In this document: positions 1-6,406 of the stretch, in pieces
Position numbering within the stretch: the stretch's first letter is position 1
How the letters are laid out: every line of letters starts with the position of its first letter
Source of the DNA: Zoogloea sp.
GTDB lineage: Bacteria; Pseudomonadota; Gammaproteobacteria; Burkholderiales; Rhodocyclaceae
Length of the DNA stretch: 6,497 nt
Assembly (NCBI GenBank): GCA_016790385.1
Contig: JAEUNV010000115.1
Coordinates: 1 to 6,497 of the forward strand
Reading direction: 5' to 3'
The notes under the pieces: model-generated
Seen by the model: only the letters and a program-made list of their open reading frames with translations
Databases searched by the model: none
What the model was told of the DNA's origin: nothing
Translations under genes and position numbers: made by a program

Positions 1-57
1 AAAGGGGATCAGGGCGATGCGCGCCCAGGTCAGGGAGTTGGGGATATTGAAAAGCAT
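1..57 (-). CDS. pgsA: CDP-diacylglycerol--glycerol-3-phosphate 3-phosphatidyltransferase, N-terminal fragment
   Basis: Only the first 19 codons are present; the gene runs off the left edge of the window. The peptide MLFNIPNSLTWARIALIPF matches the usual start of PgsA, an inner-membrane enzyme of the CDP-alcohol phosphatidyltransferase family that makes phosphatidylglycerophosphate, the precursor of phosphatidylglycerol and cardiolipin. The visible piece is the short cytoplasmic lead (NIPNxLTWxR) running into the first membrane helix; the catalytic CDP-alcohol motif lies outside. The ATG is 15 bases after the uvrC stop, with no convincing Shine-Dalgarno sequence, so translation may depend on uvrC. 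A uvrC-pgsA pair is well known in proteobacteria, including E. coli, which supports the call. The short length is the main limit on confidence. Confidence 0.87.
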   Translation of the reverse strand, partial: MLFNIPNSLTWARIALIPF

Positions 58-72
58 GTCGGCGTTTGCAGG

Positions 73-1869
73 CTATCGCAGCGCATTGTATATCTGTTCG
101 GCAAGGTGCCGGTTGATGCCTTCCACACGACACAGATCCTCGATCGTGGCGTTTCGCACACCATCCATGCCACCGAACGCAGCCAGCAGCTTTTTCCGCC
201 GTGTCGGCCCCACTCCGGCAATGTCCTCGAGACGCGAGGTATTTCGGGTCTTGGCCCGCCGGGCACGGTGACCGGTGATGGCGAAACGGTGTGCCTCGTC
301 ACGGATTTCCTGGATCAGATGCAGGGCCGGTGCATCGGGGCGCATATGCACCGGTTCGCGCCCATCGGGGAAGACCAGCTCTTCCAGCCCGGGTTTGCGG
401 CTCTCACCCTTGGCCACGCCGAACATGGTGATGCTCTCGAGGCCCAGTTCGGCCAGCACCTCCCTGGCCACGCCCATCTGGCCCTTGCCACCGTCGATAA
501 GGATCAGGTCGGGTCGAACACCCTCTCCCGCGGCCACCTTCTCGTAGCGCCGGGTCAAAGCCTGGCGCATGGCTGCGTAGTCGTCACCGGCAGTAATGCC
601 CGCAATGTTGTAGCGCCGATACTCAGACTTCTTCATGGCCTTGCCGTCCCACACCACGCATGAGGCCACCGTTGACTCGCCCATGGTATGTGAGATGTCG
701 AAGCATTCAATCCGGCTGGGCGTATCCGCCAGGCCCAGGGCATCGCGCAGGGCCTCGAGGCGCTGCTCCCCCCGGCTGGACTCCTGCTCCCGCACCATCA
801 ACGCCAGACTGGCATTGTTCTCGGCCATGCCCATCCACGCCCGTTCGTTCTCGTAGCGGGCCGCCATGACGCCGACCCGGCCTTCGATCACCTCGTCGAG
901 GGCGTCCTTGACAGTGGCAGGATCAACATTGACCAGGATCTTGCCCGGCAGGGGCTGATCCATGTAGTGCTGCTCGACAAAGGCCACCAGTGCATCCAGC
1001 GGCGTGCAGCCCTGGGCGTTGCTGGGAAAAAGGGGCCGATCGCCAAGATGCCGCCCCCCACGGATCATGGCCAGGTTGACGCACACCATGCCTCCCCTTT
1101 CGACCGCCGCCAGCACATCCACGTCTTCATCCTTGGCGCTCTCGACGAACTGCTTGTGGAGCACGGCCTGGAGATTGCGGATCTGGTCCCGGTAGACGAC
1201 GGCCCTCTCGAAAGCCAGCGCATCCGAGGCCTCCTGCATGCGCCTGGACAAGTCGTCCACCACGTCACCATGACGCCCGTTGAGGAACAGGCTTGCCAGC
1301 TGCACGTCGGCGGCGTAAGCATCCTTGTCGATCAGGCCGACGCAGGGCCCGGTGCAGCGCTGGATCTGATGCAACAGGCAGGGACGCGAGCGATTGCTGA
1401 AGGTACTGTCCTCACAGGTGCGAAGACGGAAGATCTTCTGCATCAGATGCAGGCTTTCACGCACGGCCCAACTGTTGGGAAAGGGGCCGAAGTAGCGCAC
1501 GCCTTTACGGAAGCCGCCCCGGTGATAGTAGATCTGCGGAAAATCCCCCCCCGACAGGGCGATGTAGGGGTAGGACTTGTCGTCCCGGAACAGGATGTTG
1601 TACTTGGGTCCGAGGCTCTTGATGAGGTTGTTCTCAAGGATGAGAGCCTCGGCCTCGGAGCGGGTGGCGGTGATATCCACCCGCTCCACCTGCCCCACCA
1701 TGATGGCGATGCGCGGGCTGAGCTGGGTGCGCTGAAAATAGGACGACACCCGACGCTTCAGGTTCTTCGCCTTGCCCACGTACAGCACGGCATCGTCGGC
1801 CCCGATCATGCGATAAACGCCGGGCTCCTCCGTCAGGGAGCGCAGGAAGGTTTTGGCGTCAAAGGCCAC
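73..1869 (-). CDS. uvrC: UvrABC system protein C (excinuclease ABC subunit C)
   Basis: UvrC is the nuclease of nucleotide excision repair: it binds the UvrB-DNA complex and cuts on both sides of a lesion. The product has 598 residues, close to the 610 of E. coli. Domains in order: a GIY-YIG nuclease at about 15-95 (GVY at 17-19, LYVGK at 29-33) for the 3' incision; a cysteine cluster C152, C164, C172, C176, matching the iron-sulfur site reported for UvrC; a UVR motif at about 202-237 for UvrB contact; an RNase H-like nuclease with FDISH (D391), GDDYAAM (about 428-434), LIDGGKGQ (D459) and RDEAH (H527) for the 5' incision; and tandem helix-hairpin-helix motifs at about 545-598. The start is GTG. 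It is 17 bases after the nagZ stop, has no clear ribosome site, and is chosen because FDAKTFL aligns with the usual UvrC N-terminus. The stop is TAG. No damage to the frame is seen. Confidence 0.98.
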   Translation of the reverse strand: MAFDAKTFLRSLTEEPGVYRMIGADDAVLYVGKAKNLKRRVSSYFQRTQLSPRIAIMVGQVERVDITATRSEAEALILENNLIKSLGPKYNILFRDDKSYPYIALSGGDFPQIYYHRGGFRKGVRYFGPFPNSWAVRESLHLMQKIFRLRTCEDSTFSNRSRPCLLHQIQRCTGPCVGLIDKDAYAADVQLASLFLNGRHGDVVDDLSRRMQEASDALAFERAVVYRDQIRNLQAVLHKQFVESAKDEDVDVLAAVERGGMVCVNLAMIRGGRHLGDRPLFPSNAQGCTPLDALVAFVEQHYMDQPLPGKILVNVDPATVKDALDEVIEGRVGVMAARYENERAWMGMAENNASLALMVREQESSRGEQRLEALRDALGLADTPSRIECFDISHTMGESTVASCVVWDGKAMKKSEYRRYNIAGITAGDDYAAMRQALTRRYEKVAAGEGVRPDLILIDGGKGQMGVAREVLAELGLESITMFGVAKGESRKPGLEELVFPDGREPVHMRPDAPALHLIQEIRDEAHRFAITGHRARRAKTRNTSRLEDIAGVGPTRRKKLLAAFGGMDGVRNATIEDLCRVEGINRHLAEQIYNALR

Positions 1870-1886
1870 GGCCGCAAAAACCCAGG

Positions 1887-2924
1887 TCAGGCGAGGGCCA
1901 GCACGCCGTCACGGGCGGTGCGATATGGAGCCCAACCCGCCAGCGTATCGGGATCGGCCGGCGCAGTACCAGGCCGGGGACGCAGGGCCACGATGCGCTT
2001 ACAGCTGCCCGCAGAAAGCTGGGGATGCCAGTTGTCGAGCAGATCCACTGCCATGTCCGGGCGGTTGCACACCAGCACCATGTCGCAGCCCGCCGAGTGG
2101 GCCGCCTCGGCCCGGGCAACAATGCCTCCGGCCACGCTGGCGCCTTCCATGGTCAGATCGTCGCTGAAGATCACCCCCTGGAAGCCAAGTCGGCCACGCA
2201 GGACATCCTGCAACCAGAAAGGTGAAAAGCCCGCCGGACGGGCGTCAATGTTTTCGAAGATCACGTGGGCCGGCATCACACCACCGAGCTGTGCGGAGAG
2301 CAGACGAAAAGGCACGATGTCCTCGGCCCATACGGCCTCGAAGCTGCGTCCATCCACGGGAATCGCCACATGGGAATCCGCCTCGACGGCGCCGTGCCCG
2401 GGGAAATGCTTACCCACCGCCCGCAGGCCGGCGTCGGCCAGCCCGGCCACCACTTCGCCGGCCAGTTCGGCTGCAACCAGCGGATCCCGATGGAAGGCCC
2501 TGTCACCGATCACGCCGCTGACGCCGTAATCCAGATCAAGGACCGGCGCATAGCTCAGATCGACGCCATGGGCCCGCAACTCGGCGGCAAGCACCAATCC
2601 GGCCTGACGGGCGCAGGCCCTGCCGGCCACCGGATCAGCCGCCCAGGCCTCGCCGAGGCGACGCATAGCCGGCAGCCGGGTGAAGCCCTCTCGGAAACGC
2701 TGCACGCGCCCGCCTTCATGATCGACGGAAATCACCAGCTCCGGCCGCGCGGCACGGATCGCAGCAGTGAGGGCGCGCAATTGATCCGGCTCGGCATAGT
2801 TGCGCGCAAAGAGGATGACGCCGCCGACAAGGGGATGCTGCAGGATTTCCCGCTCTTCGGCGGTGATCTCGTGGGCAGCCACGTCGAGCATGACGGGGCC
2901 GGGAAGGGCAGAAGATGACTTCAT
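1887..2924 (-). CDS. nagZ: beta-N-acetylhexosaminidase (glycoside hydrolase family 3)
   Basis: NagZ removes N-acetylglucosamine from GlcNAc-1,6-anhydromuropeptides in the cytoplasm during peptidoglycan recycling; in species with inducible AmpC its products feed that signal. The product has 345 residues, similar to E. coli NagZ (341). Recognisable blocks are GPVMLDV (9-15), HPLVGGVILFARNY (30-43), VDHEGGRVQRFREGFTRLP (67-85), the KHFPGHG loop (172-178) whose histidine acts with an Asp as acid/base in this family, MPAHVIF (217-223), and FSDDLTMEG (253-261) carrying the nucleophilic aspartate, probably D255. There is no signal peptide, as expected for a cytoplasmic enzyme. The last 50 or so residues are the least conserved part by eye. 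The ATG overlaps the acpS stop by four bases (ATGA), which indicates coupled translation. The stop is TGA, 17 bases before uvrC. No ampR or ampC is visible here, so any link to beta-lactam resistance cannot be judged. Confidence 0.96.
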   Translation of the reverse strand: MKSSSALPGPVMLDVAAHEITAEEREILQHPLVGGVILFARNYAEPDQLRALTAAIRAARPELVISVDHEGGRVQRFREGFTRLPAMRRLGEAWAADPVAGRACARQAGLVLAAELRAHGVDLSYAPVLDLDYGVSGVIGDRAFHRDPLVAAELAGEVVAGLADAGLRAVGKHFPGHGAVEADSHVAIPVDGRSFEAVWAEDIVPFRLLSAQLGGVMPAHVIFENIDARPAGFSPFWLQDVLRGRLGFQGVIFSDDLTMEGASVAGGIVARAEAAHSAGCDMVLVCNRPDMAVDLLDNWHPQLSAGSCKRIVALRPRPGTAPADPDTLAGWAPYRTARDGVLALA

Positions 2925-3298
2925 GGTCTTTCAATGACGGCAAAGGCGACAACATAGTCGGCCTCGTCGGACAGGCTGAGATGGGCCGAGAGGCCTCGCT
3001 CCGCCATGTAGCCCGCCAGGCCTGGTGAATACTCGAAGTAAGGCTTGCCCAGGGCATCGTGGCTGACCCGCAGGGCATGCAGCGTGGCCGGCACGGCGAC
3101 ACCGGTACCCAGCGCCTTGCCGAAGGCCTCCTTGGCGGCAAAGCGTTTGGCGAGAAAGCGGGCCGGGGCCGGCGAGGAGTGAAAGCCCGGGCGCTCCGAA
3201 ACATCCAGGATGCGCTCGGCGAAACGCTCGCCGTGCCGGGCCAGCGCATCCTCCATGCGGGCCACCCGCACGATGTCGGTTCCGACGCCGTGAATCAC
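2921..3298 (-). CDS. acpS: holo-[acyl-carrier-protein] synthase
   Basis: AcpS transfers the 4'-phosphopantetheine arm from coenzyme A to a serine of acyl carrier protein, activating it for fatty acid synthesis. The product has 125 residues, the normal size (126 in E. coli). The N-terminal GVGTDIV block carries the metal-binding D8, and KRFAAKEAFGKALGTG (51-66) carries the second metal ligand E57. A C-terminal HLSLSDEADYVVAFA (106-120) is the conserved final strand block. The family works as a trimer with active sites at subunit interfaces. The start is GTG and overlaps the pdxJ stop by four bases (GTGA). Only a weak purine stretch precedes it, so coupling to pdxJ is likely. The stop overlaps the nagZ ATG in the same way. 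The pdxJ-acpS pairing is common in proteobacteria. Confidence 0.97.
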   Translation of the reverse strand: MIHGVGTDIVRVARMEDALARHGERFAERILDVSERPGFHSSPAPARFLAKRFAAKEAFGKALGTGVAVPATLHALRVSHDALGKPYFEYSPGLAGYMAERGLSAHLSLSDEADYVVAFAVIERP

Positions 3299-4056
3299 GC
3301 CAGCTCGCCGCGCTCGGCCGCTTCCCGCATGAGCCGCTTCATTTCGCGTACCGCCTCGCGCAGGCCCGTAAATACCGAGCGGCTGACGATTGCATGGCCG
3401 ATGTGCAGTTCCCGAATGCCCGGCAGGCGCGCGATGGGCTGGACGTTGTAATAGTTGAGGGCATGGCCGGCGTTGAAGCGCAGGCCAAGGGCTCGTATCG
3501 CTGCGCCTGCCTGCCGAATCTTGTCGATTTCGGCCAGCACTGCCGGGCTCTCCGCATCTCGCCCCGCCCCATGGAAGACATGGGCGTAGGGCCCCGTGTG
3601 GATCTCGCAGACCTTCGCGCCAATCCGTGCCGCCGCCTCCACCTGGGCAATCTCGGCATCGATGAAGACACTGACGATGATGCCCTGCTCGGCCAGCCGC
3701 TCCACGGCATCCTTGAGGCGAGCTTCCTGCGAAACGATATCAAGACCGCCCTCGGTGGTCACCTCATGCCGCCCCTCGGGTACGAACATCGCCATCTGCG
3801 GCTTCAATCCACAGGCGATACCGACCATCTCATCCGTTGCCGCCATCTCGAGGTTGAGCTTGATCTGGGTGAGCTCACCCAACTTGCGCACGTCCGCGTC
3901 CTGGATGTGGCGACGGTCCTCGCGCAGGTGCACGGTGATGCCGTCAGCGCCACCTAGATGGGCTTCGACGGCTGCCCAACAGGGATCGGGCTCCCAGGTG
4001 CGGCGAGCCTGACGCAGGGTGGCCACGTGGTCGATATTGACGCCAAGTTCGATCAA
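3295..4056 (-). CDS. pdxJ: pyridoxine 5'-phosphate synthase
   Basis: PdxJ condenses 1-deoxy-D-xylulose 5-phosphate with 3-amino-2-oxopropyl phosphate to give pyridoxine 5'-phosphate, the last ring-forming step of the DXP-dependent vitamin B6 pathway. The product is a TIM-barrel protein of 253 residues (E. coli 243). Visible landmarks are GVNIDHVATLRQAR (5-18), ITVHLREDRRHIQD (40-53) with catalytic H43 and the phosphate-binding arginines, NLEMA (68-72) with E70, EVTTEGGLD (98-106), EIHTGPYA (151-158), FNAGHALNYYN (194-204) with H198, and LHIGHAIVSRSVFTGL (217-232). Compared with E. coli as I recall it, the loop after EIHTGPYA (about 159-170) is about four residues longer. The start is TTG, within a TTGA overlap with the recO stop, and is backed by the best Shine-Dalgarno sequence in the window (GGAGA, six-base spacer). 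The MIELGVNIDHVAT start matches the family, so this rare codon is credible. Confidence 0.97.
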   Translation of the reverse strand: MIELGVNIDHVATLRQARRTWEPDPCWAAVEAHLGGADGITVHLREDRRHIQDADVRKLGELTQIKLNLEMAATDEMVGIACGLKPQMAMFVPEGRHEVTTEGGLDIVSQEARLKDAVERLAEQGIIVSVFIDAEIAQVEAAARIGAKVCEIHTGPYAHVFHGAGRDAESPAVLAEIDKIRQAGAAIRALGLRFNAGHALNYYNVQPIARLPGIRELHIGHAIVSRSVFTGLREAVREMKRLMREAAERGELA

Positions 4057-4790
4057 GAGGGGTCTCCGGGGTAGGAAAACATTTCGGTGAACACACGGCG
4101 CGACTGAAGTACCTGCCCGCCGAGGTAGTGCTGGATGAGCCGGCGCATCAGGGTCTTGCTCTGGGCCAAGGTGTCGGGATCGCGGAGATCCTGATGGGCC
4201 ATGTCGATGAGGGTCTTGCCACGAACCACGGTCGGGTCGTCGGGCCGGTGTTCTTCCAGGTGTACCGCACCGCGCTCGATTATATAGGCGTAGTGGCGGT
4301 CAGGCCGGACGGGTGCGCCGTCACAGTCCGCCTCCAGTTCGAGCCCGTATCCGAGTTCCTGAAGGAGTGCCAGCTCGAAACGCCGGAGCACCACCTCCTG
4401 GGGCTCACCCAGCGCGAGGGCCCGCAAGGCGTCACCATAGGCCTGGTAGAGGAACGGATGGGCGTCCTCCCTGGGCATGAGACGCAGCAGGAGTTCATTG
4501 AGGTAGTAGGCACACAAGAGGGCCTGCCCGCCGAGCAGCGGTTGCCCTCCCTGCCACTCGGCACGGACCAGGGTCTTCATCTCCCCACCGCCGCTCCAGT
4601 CGATCAACAGCGGCTGAAAAGCCATCAGCACGCCGCGAAGCTGCGACATGGGGCGGCGAGCCCCCTTTGCCACAAGACCGATGCGACCGTGGTCGCGGCT
4701 GAAAGCTTCGACGATCAGGCTGGTCTCCCGATAGGGATAGCTATGCAGCACGAATCCGGGCTGCTGGTCGATGCGCTGCCGGACACTCAC
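4053..4790 (-). CDS. recO: DNA repair protein RecO
   Basis: RecO works with RecR to load RecA onto SSB-coated single-stranded DNA in the RecF pathway of gap repair. The product has 245 residues (E. coli 242). The N-terminal part, about 1-80, is the OB fold, with typical strings GFVLHSYPYRETSLIVEAFSR (12-32), HGRIGLVAKGARRP (34-47) and LLIDWSGGGEMKTLVRAEW (61-79). The rest is the helical domain, with LLCAYYLNELLLRLMPREDAH (91-111) and RRFELALLQELGYGLELEAD (136-155). Only two cysteines are present (C93, C156), so the four-cysteine zinc site of some RecO proteins is absent, as in E. coli. The start is GTG, 21 bases after the era TAA stop; the N-terminus fits the family. A small GC-rich hairpin and a six-codon frame lie directly upstream. 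The stop overlaps the pdxJ TTG by four bases. Confidence 0.96.
   Translation of the reverse strand: MSVRQRIDQQPGFVLHSYPYRETSLIVEAFSRDHGRIGLVAKGARRPMSQLRGVLMAFQPLLIDWSGGGEMKTLVRAEWQGGQPLLGGQALLCAYYLNELLLRLMPREDAHPFLYQAYGDALRALALGEPQEVVLRRFELALLQELGYGLELEADCDGAPVRPDRHYAYIIERGAVHLEEHRPDDPTVVRGKTLIDMAHQDLRDPDTLAQSKTLMRRLIQHYLGGQVLQSRRVFTEMFSYPGDPS
4063..4067 (-). promoter_or_regulatory. Shine-Dalgarno sequence of pdxJ
   Basis: On the transcribed strand the sequence reads GGAGA, followed by six bases and then the TTG start codon of pdxJ. It lies within the last codons of recO. This is the only strong ribosome-binding match among the junctions in this window, and it supports the TTG over any other start for pdxJ. 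Confidence 0.75.
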
Positions 4791-4791
4791 G

Positions 4792-4805
4792 GCGGGCAGT
4801 CCCGC
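4792..4805 (-). promoter_or_regulatory. Small GC hairpin directly before the recO start
   Basis: The transcript would read GCGGG-ACUG-CCCGC, a perfect five-pair GC stem with a four-base loop, one base before the recO GTG. It sits where a ribosome-binding site would be, and its 5' arm contains the only purine-rich string in the gap. It lacks a U tract, so it is not an intrinsic terminator. A role in setting recO translation is inference; the palindrome itself is seen directly. Confidence 0.4.
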
Positions 4806-4811
4806 ATGGGC

Positions 4812-5720
4812 TTACTCGTAGCCGAGGCTCTTGAGGGCGCGCTCATCATCCGCCCATCCGCTCTTGACCTTGACCCAGACCTCCAGGAAAACCTTGGAGT
4901 CGAAGAGCTTTTCCATCTCGAGGCGGGCCTCGGTGCCGATGCGCTTGAGACGCTCGCCGCCTTTGCCGATCACCATGGCCTTGTGGGCAGACTTATCCAC
5001 GATGATGGCCGCATGGATGCGGCGCAGACCGGGCTCGGCCTCGAACTTCTCAATCTCGACGGTCATGCCGTAAGGCAACTCCTCGCCAAGCTGGCGGAAG
5101 AGCTTCTCGCGCAGAAACTCCGCGGCAAGGAAGCGCTCACTCCGGTCAGTGATGTCATCAGCATCAAAGATCGGCTCCCCTTCAGGCAGATAGGGTTGGG
5201 CTGCCTTGATCAGCTGGTCGGTGTTGCGGCCTTTTTCCGCACTCACCGGGACGATCTCGGCGAAGGGATAGACGCTGCTCATCTTCTGAAGGAAGGGCAA
5301 CATGCGCGCCTTGTCCTCAAGAAGATCCACTTTGTTGACCACCAGGATCACCTTTGCCCCCTCGGGGAGCAGTCTGACCACCTGCTCATCGTCTGGCCCG
5401 AAACGACCGCTTTCGATGACGAAAAGCACCAGATCCACGTCGGCCAGCACTTGGGTGACAGTGCGGTTCATGGCCCGGTTGAGGGCGTTCTTGTGGCGCG
5501 TCTGAAAACCAGGCGTATCCACGAAGATGAATTGGGCCGCCCCCTCGGTGAGCACGCCGGTCACCCGATGGCGGGTGGTCTGCGCCTTGCGCGAGACAAT
5601 GCTGATCTTCTGCCCTATCAGGCGATTGAGCAGTGTGGACTTGCCAACATTGGGACGGCCGACGATGGCGACAAAGCCGGTGCGGAAGGGCTGATCGGCG
5701 GCGGATACGATTTCGGTCAT
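4812..5720 (-). CDS. era: GTPase Era
   Basis: Era is an essential Ras-like GTPase that binds the 3' end of 16S rRNA and acts as an assembly checkpoint for the 30S subunit. The product has 302 residues (E. coli 301). G motifs are complete: G1 GRPNVGKST (21-29), switch I QTTRH (47-51), G3 DTPG (68-71), G4 NKVD (129-132) and G5 VSA (159-161). The C-terminal KH RNA-binding domain spans about 200-290 and holds [13 protein letters not shown] (250-262). The chain ends with the typical [20 protein letters not shown]. The frame stays open upstream to 5825, but the ATG at 5720 is chosen because it gives the normal family length and makes an ATGA overlap with the rnc stop; the upstream extension only mirrors rnc in another frame. 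The nearest GGAA is too far (about 14 bases) for a good ribosome site, so coupling to rnc is likely. Confidence 0.98.
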   Translation of the reverse strand: MTEIVSAADQPFRTGFVAIVGRPNVGKSTLLNRLIGQKISIVSRKAQTTRHRVTGVLTEGAAQFIFVDTPGFQTRHKNALNRAMNRTVTQVLADVDLVLFVIESGRFGPDDEQVVRLLPEGAKVILVVNKVDLLEDKARMLPFLQKMSSVYPFAEIVPVSAEKGRNTDQLIKAAQPYLPEGEPIFDADDITDRSERFLAAEFLREKLFRQLGEELPYGMTVEIEKFEAEPGLRRIHAAIIVDKSAHKAMVIGKGGERLKRIGTEARLEMEKLFDSKVFLEVWVKVKSGWADDERALKSLGYE

Positions 5721-6388
5721 TGCTTGGGAAGAAGTTCCAGCGCCCGCTGGGCGGACTGCTGTTCGGCAGCGCGGCGACTCACGCCGATGCCTCGGGTCTT
5801 GAGGCCAAGGCCGGCGATCTCGCACTCGACCTCGAATTCCTGCTGATGGGCCTCGCCGCGGGTGTCAGCAAGGGAATAGCGGGGCAGCGCCATGCGCCGA
5901 CCTTGCAACCATTCCTGCAAAGCCGTTTTCGGATCCTTGAGCGCACGAGCAGGGTCGAGTGCCTCCAATGAAGGAGCGTACAGGCGATCAATCACCGCCT
6001 TGGCGGCCTCGAAACCTGCATCAATATAGACCGCCGCAAAGATGGCTTCCAAGGCGTCTGCCAGAATGGAAGGGCGACGATGACCTCCACTCTTCAACTC
6101 GCCCTCACCCAGGCGCAGGTAATCCCCCAGATTGAGGCCGTCGGCAAGACGATGCAGCGCCTCCTGGCGAACCAGATTGGCGCGAAGGCGCGACAGATCG
6201 CCTTCGCGCAACTCGGCAAAACGCCCGAACAGGGCGAGGGCGGTCACGCAGTTGAGGACACTGTCCCCCAGAAACTCCAAGCGCTCGTTGTGGGGCGACC
6301 CGAAGCTACGGTGGGTCACAGCCTGCTCAAGCAGTTCGGGCCGGGCAAAGCGATGGCCGATGGCCCTTTGCAATCCTTCCAGTTTCAT
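5717..6388 (-). CDS. rnc: ribonuclease III
   Basis: RNase III cuts double-stranded RNA and matures the rRNA precursors; it also trims certain mRNAs and works as a dimer. The product has 223 residues from the ATG at 6388 (E. coli 226). The nuclease domain covers about 1-125 with the signature NERLEFLGD (34-42). The acidic residues equivalent to the E. coli catalytic set are all present: E35, E38, D42, E62, D111 and E114. [20 protein letters not shown] (96-115) is the second conserved block. The double-stranded RNA-binding domain covers about 150-221: [26 protein letters not shown] and [17 protein letters not shown]. An in-frame TTG at 6439 would add 17 residues but runs back over the preceding gene and adds no conserved sequence, so the ATG with [14 protein letters not shown] is preferred. 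It lies 10 bases after the upstream stop and overlaps era by four bases. Confidence 0.97.
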   Translation of the reverse strand: MKLEGLQRAIGHRFARPELLEQAVTHRSFGSPHNERLEFLGDSVLNCVTALALFGRFAELREGDLSRLRANLVRQEALHRLADGLNLGDYLRLGEGELKSGGHRRPSILADALEAIFAAVYIDAGFEAAKAVIDRLYAPSLEALDPARALKDPKTALQEWLQGRRMALPRYSLADTRGEAHQQEFEVECEIAGLGLKTRGIGVSRRAAEQQSAQRALELLPKQ

Positions 6389-6393
6389 TACGG

Positions 6394-6406
6394 CCCGCTC
6401 AGCGGG
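6394..6406 (-). promoter_or_regulatory. Small hairpin around the upstream stop codon, before rnc
   Basis: The transcript would read CCCGC-UGA-GCGGG, a perfect five-pair stem whose three-base loop is the stop codon of the preceding gene. It ends five bases before the rnc ATG. It has no U tract and is too short to be an RNase III substrate by itself. Any regulatory function is inference. Confidence 0.35.

Noticed and set aside
58..72. Gap between uvrC and pgsA as a possible terminator or promoter.
   Set aside because: Fifteen bases with no inverted repeat, T tract or promoter-like hexamers.
1870..1886. A short run of five T on the transcribed strand between nagZ and uvrC, considered as a terminator.
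   Set aside because: No GC-rich stem precedes the T run, and uvrC begins seven bases later.
967..2529. A 520-codon open frame on the plus strand opposite uvrC and part of nagZ.
   Set aside because: It is codon-aligned with uvrC and explained by the same codon bias; the part over nagZ is a low-complexity, arginine- and proline-rich G+C artefact with no recognisable domain.
5721..5825. A longer N-terminus for Era (35 extra residues).
   Set aside because: The extension is arginine- and proline-rich, lies over the 3' part of rnc in another frame, and would make the protein longer than the family norm. The ATG at 5720 gives the usual length and a standard ATGA overlap.
4128..5846. A 572-codon open frame on the plus strand opposite recO, era and part of rnc.
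   Set aside because: It is codon-aligned with both recO and era on the minus strand, so its stops would need TTA, CTA or TCA codons in those genes, which are rare in G+C-rich DNA. The genes opposite are clear, conserved proteins and the translation resembles no family I know.
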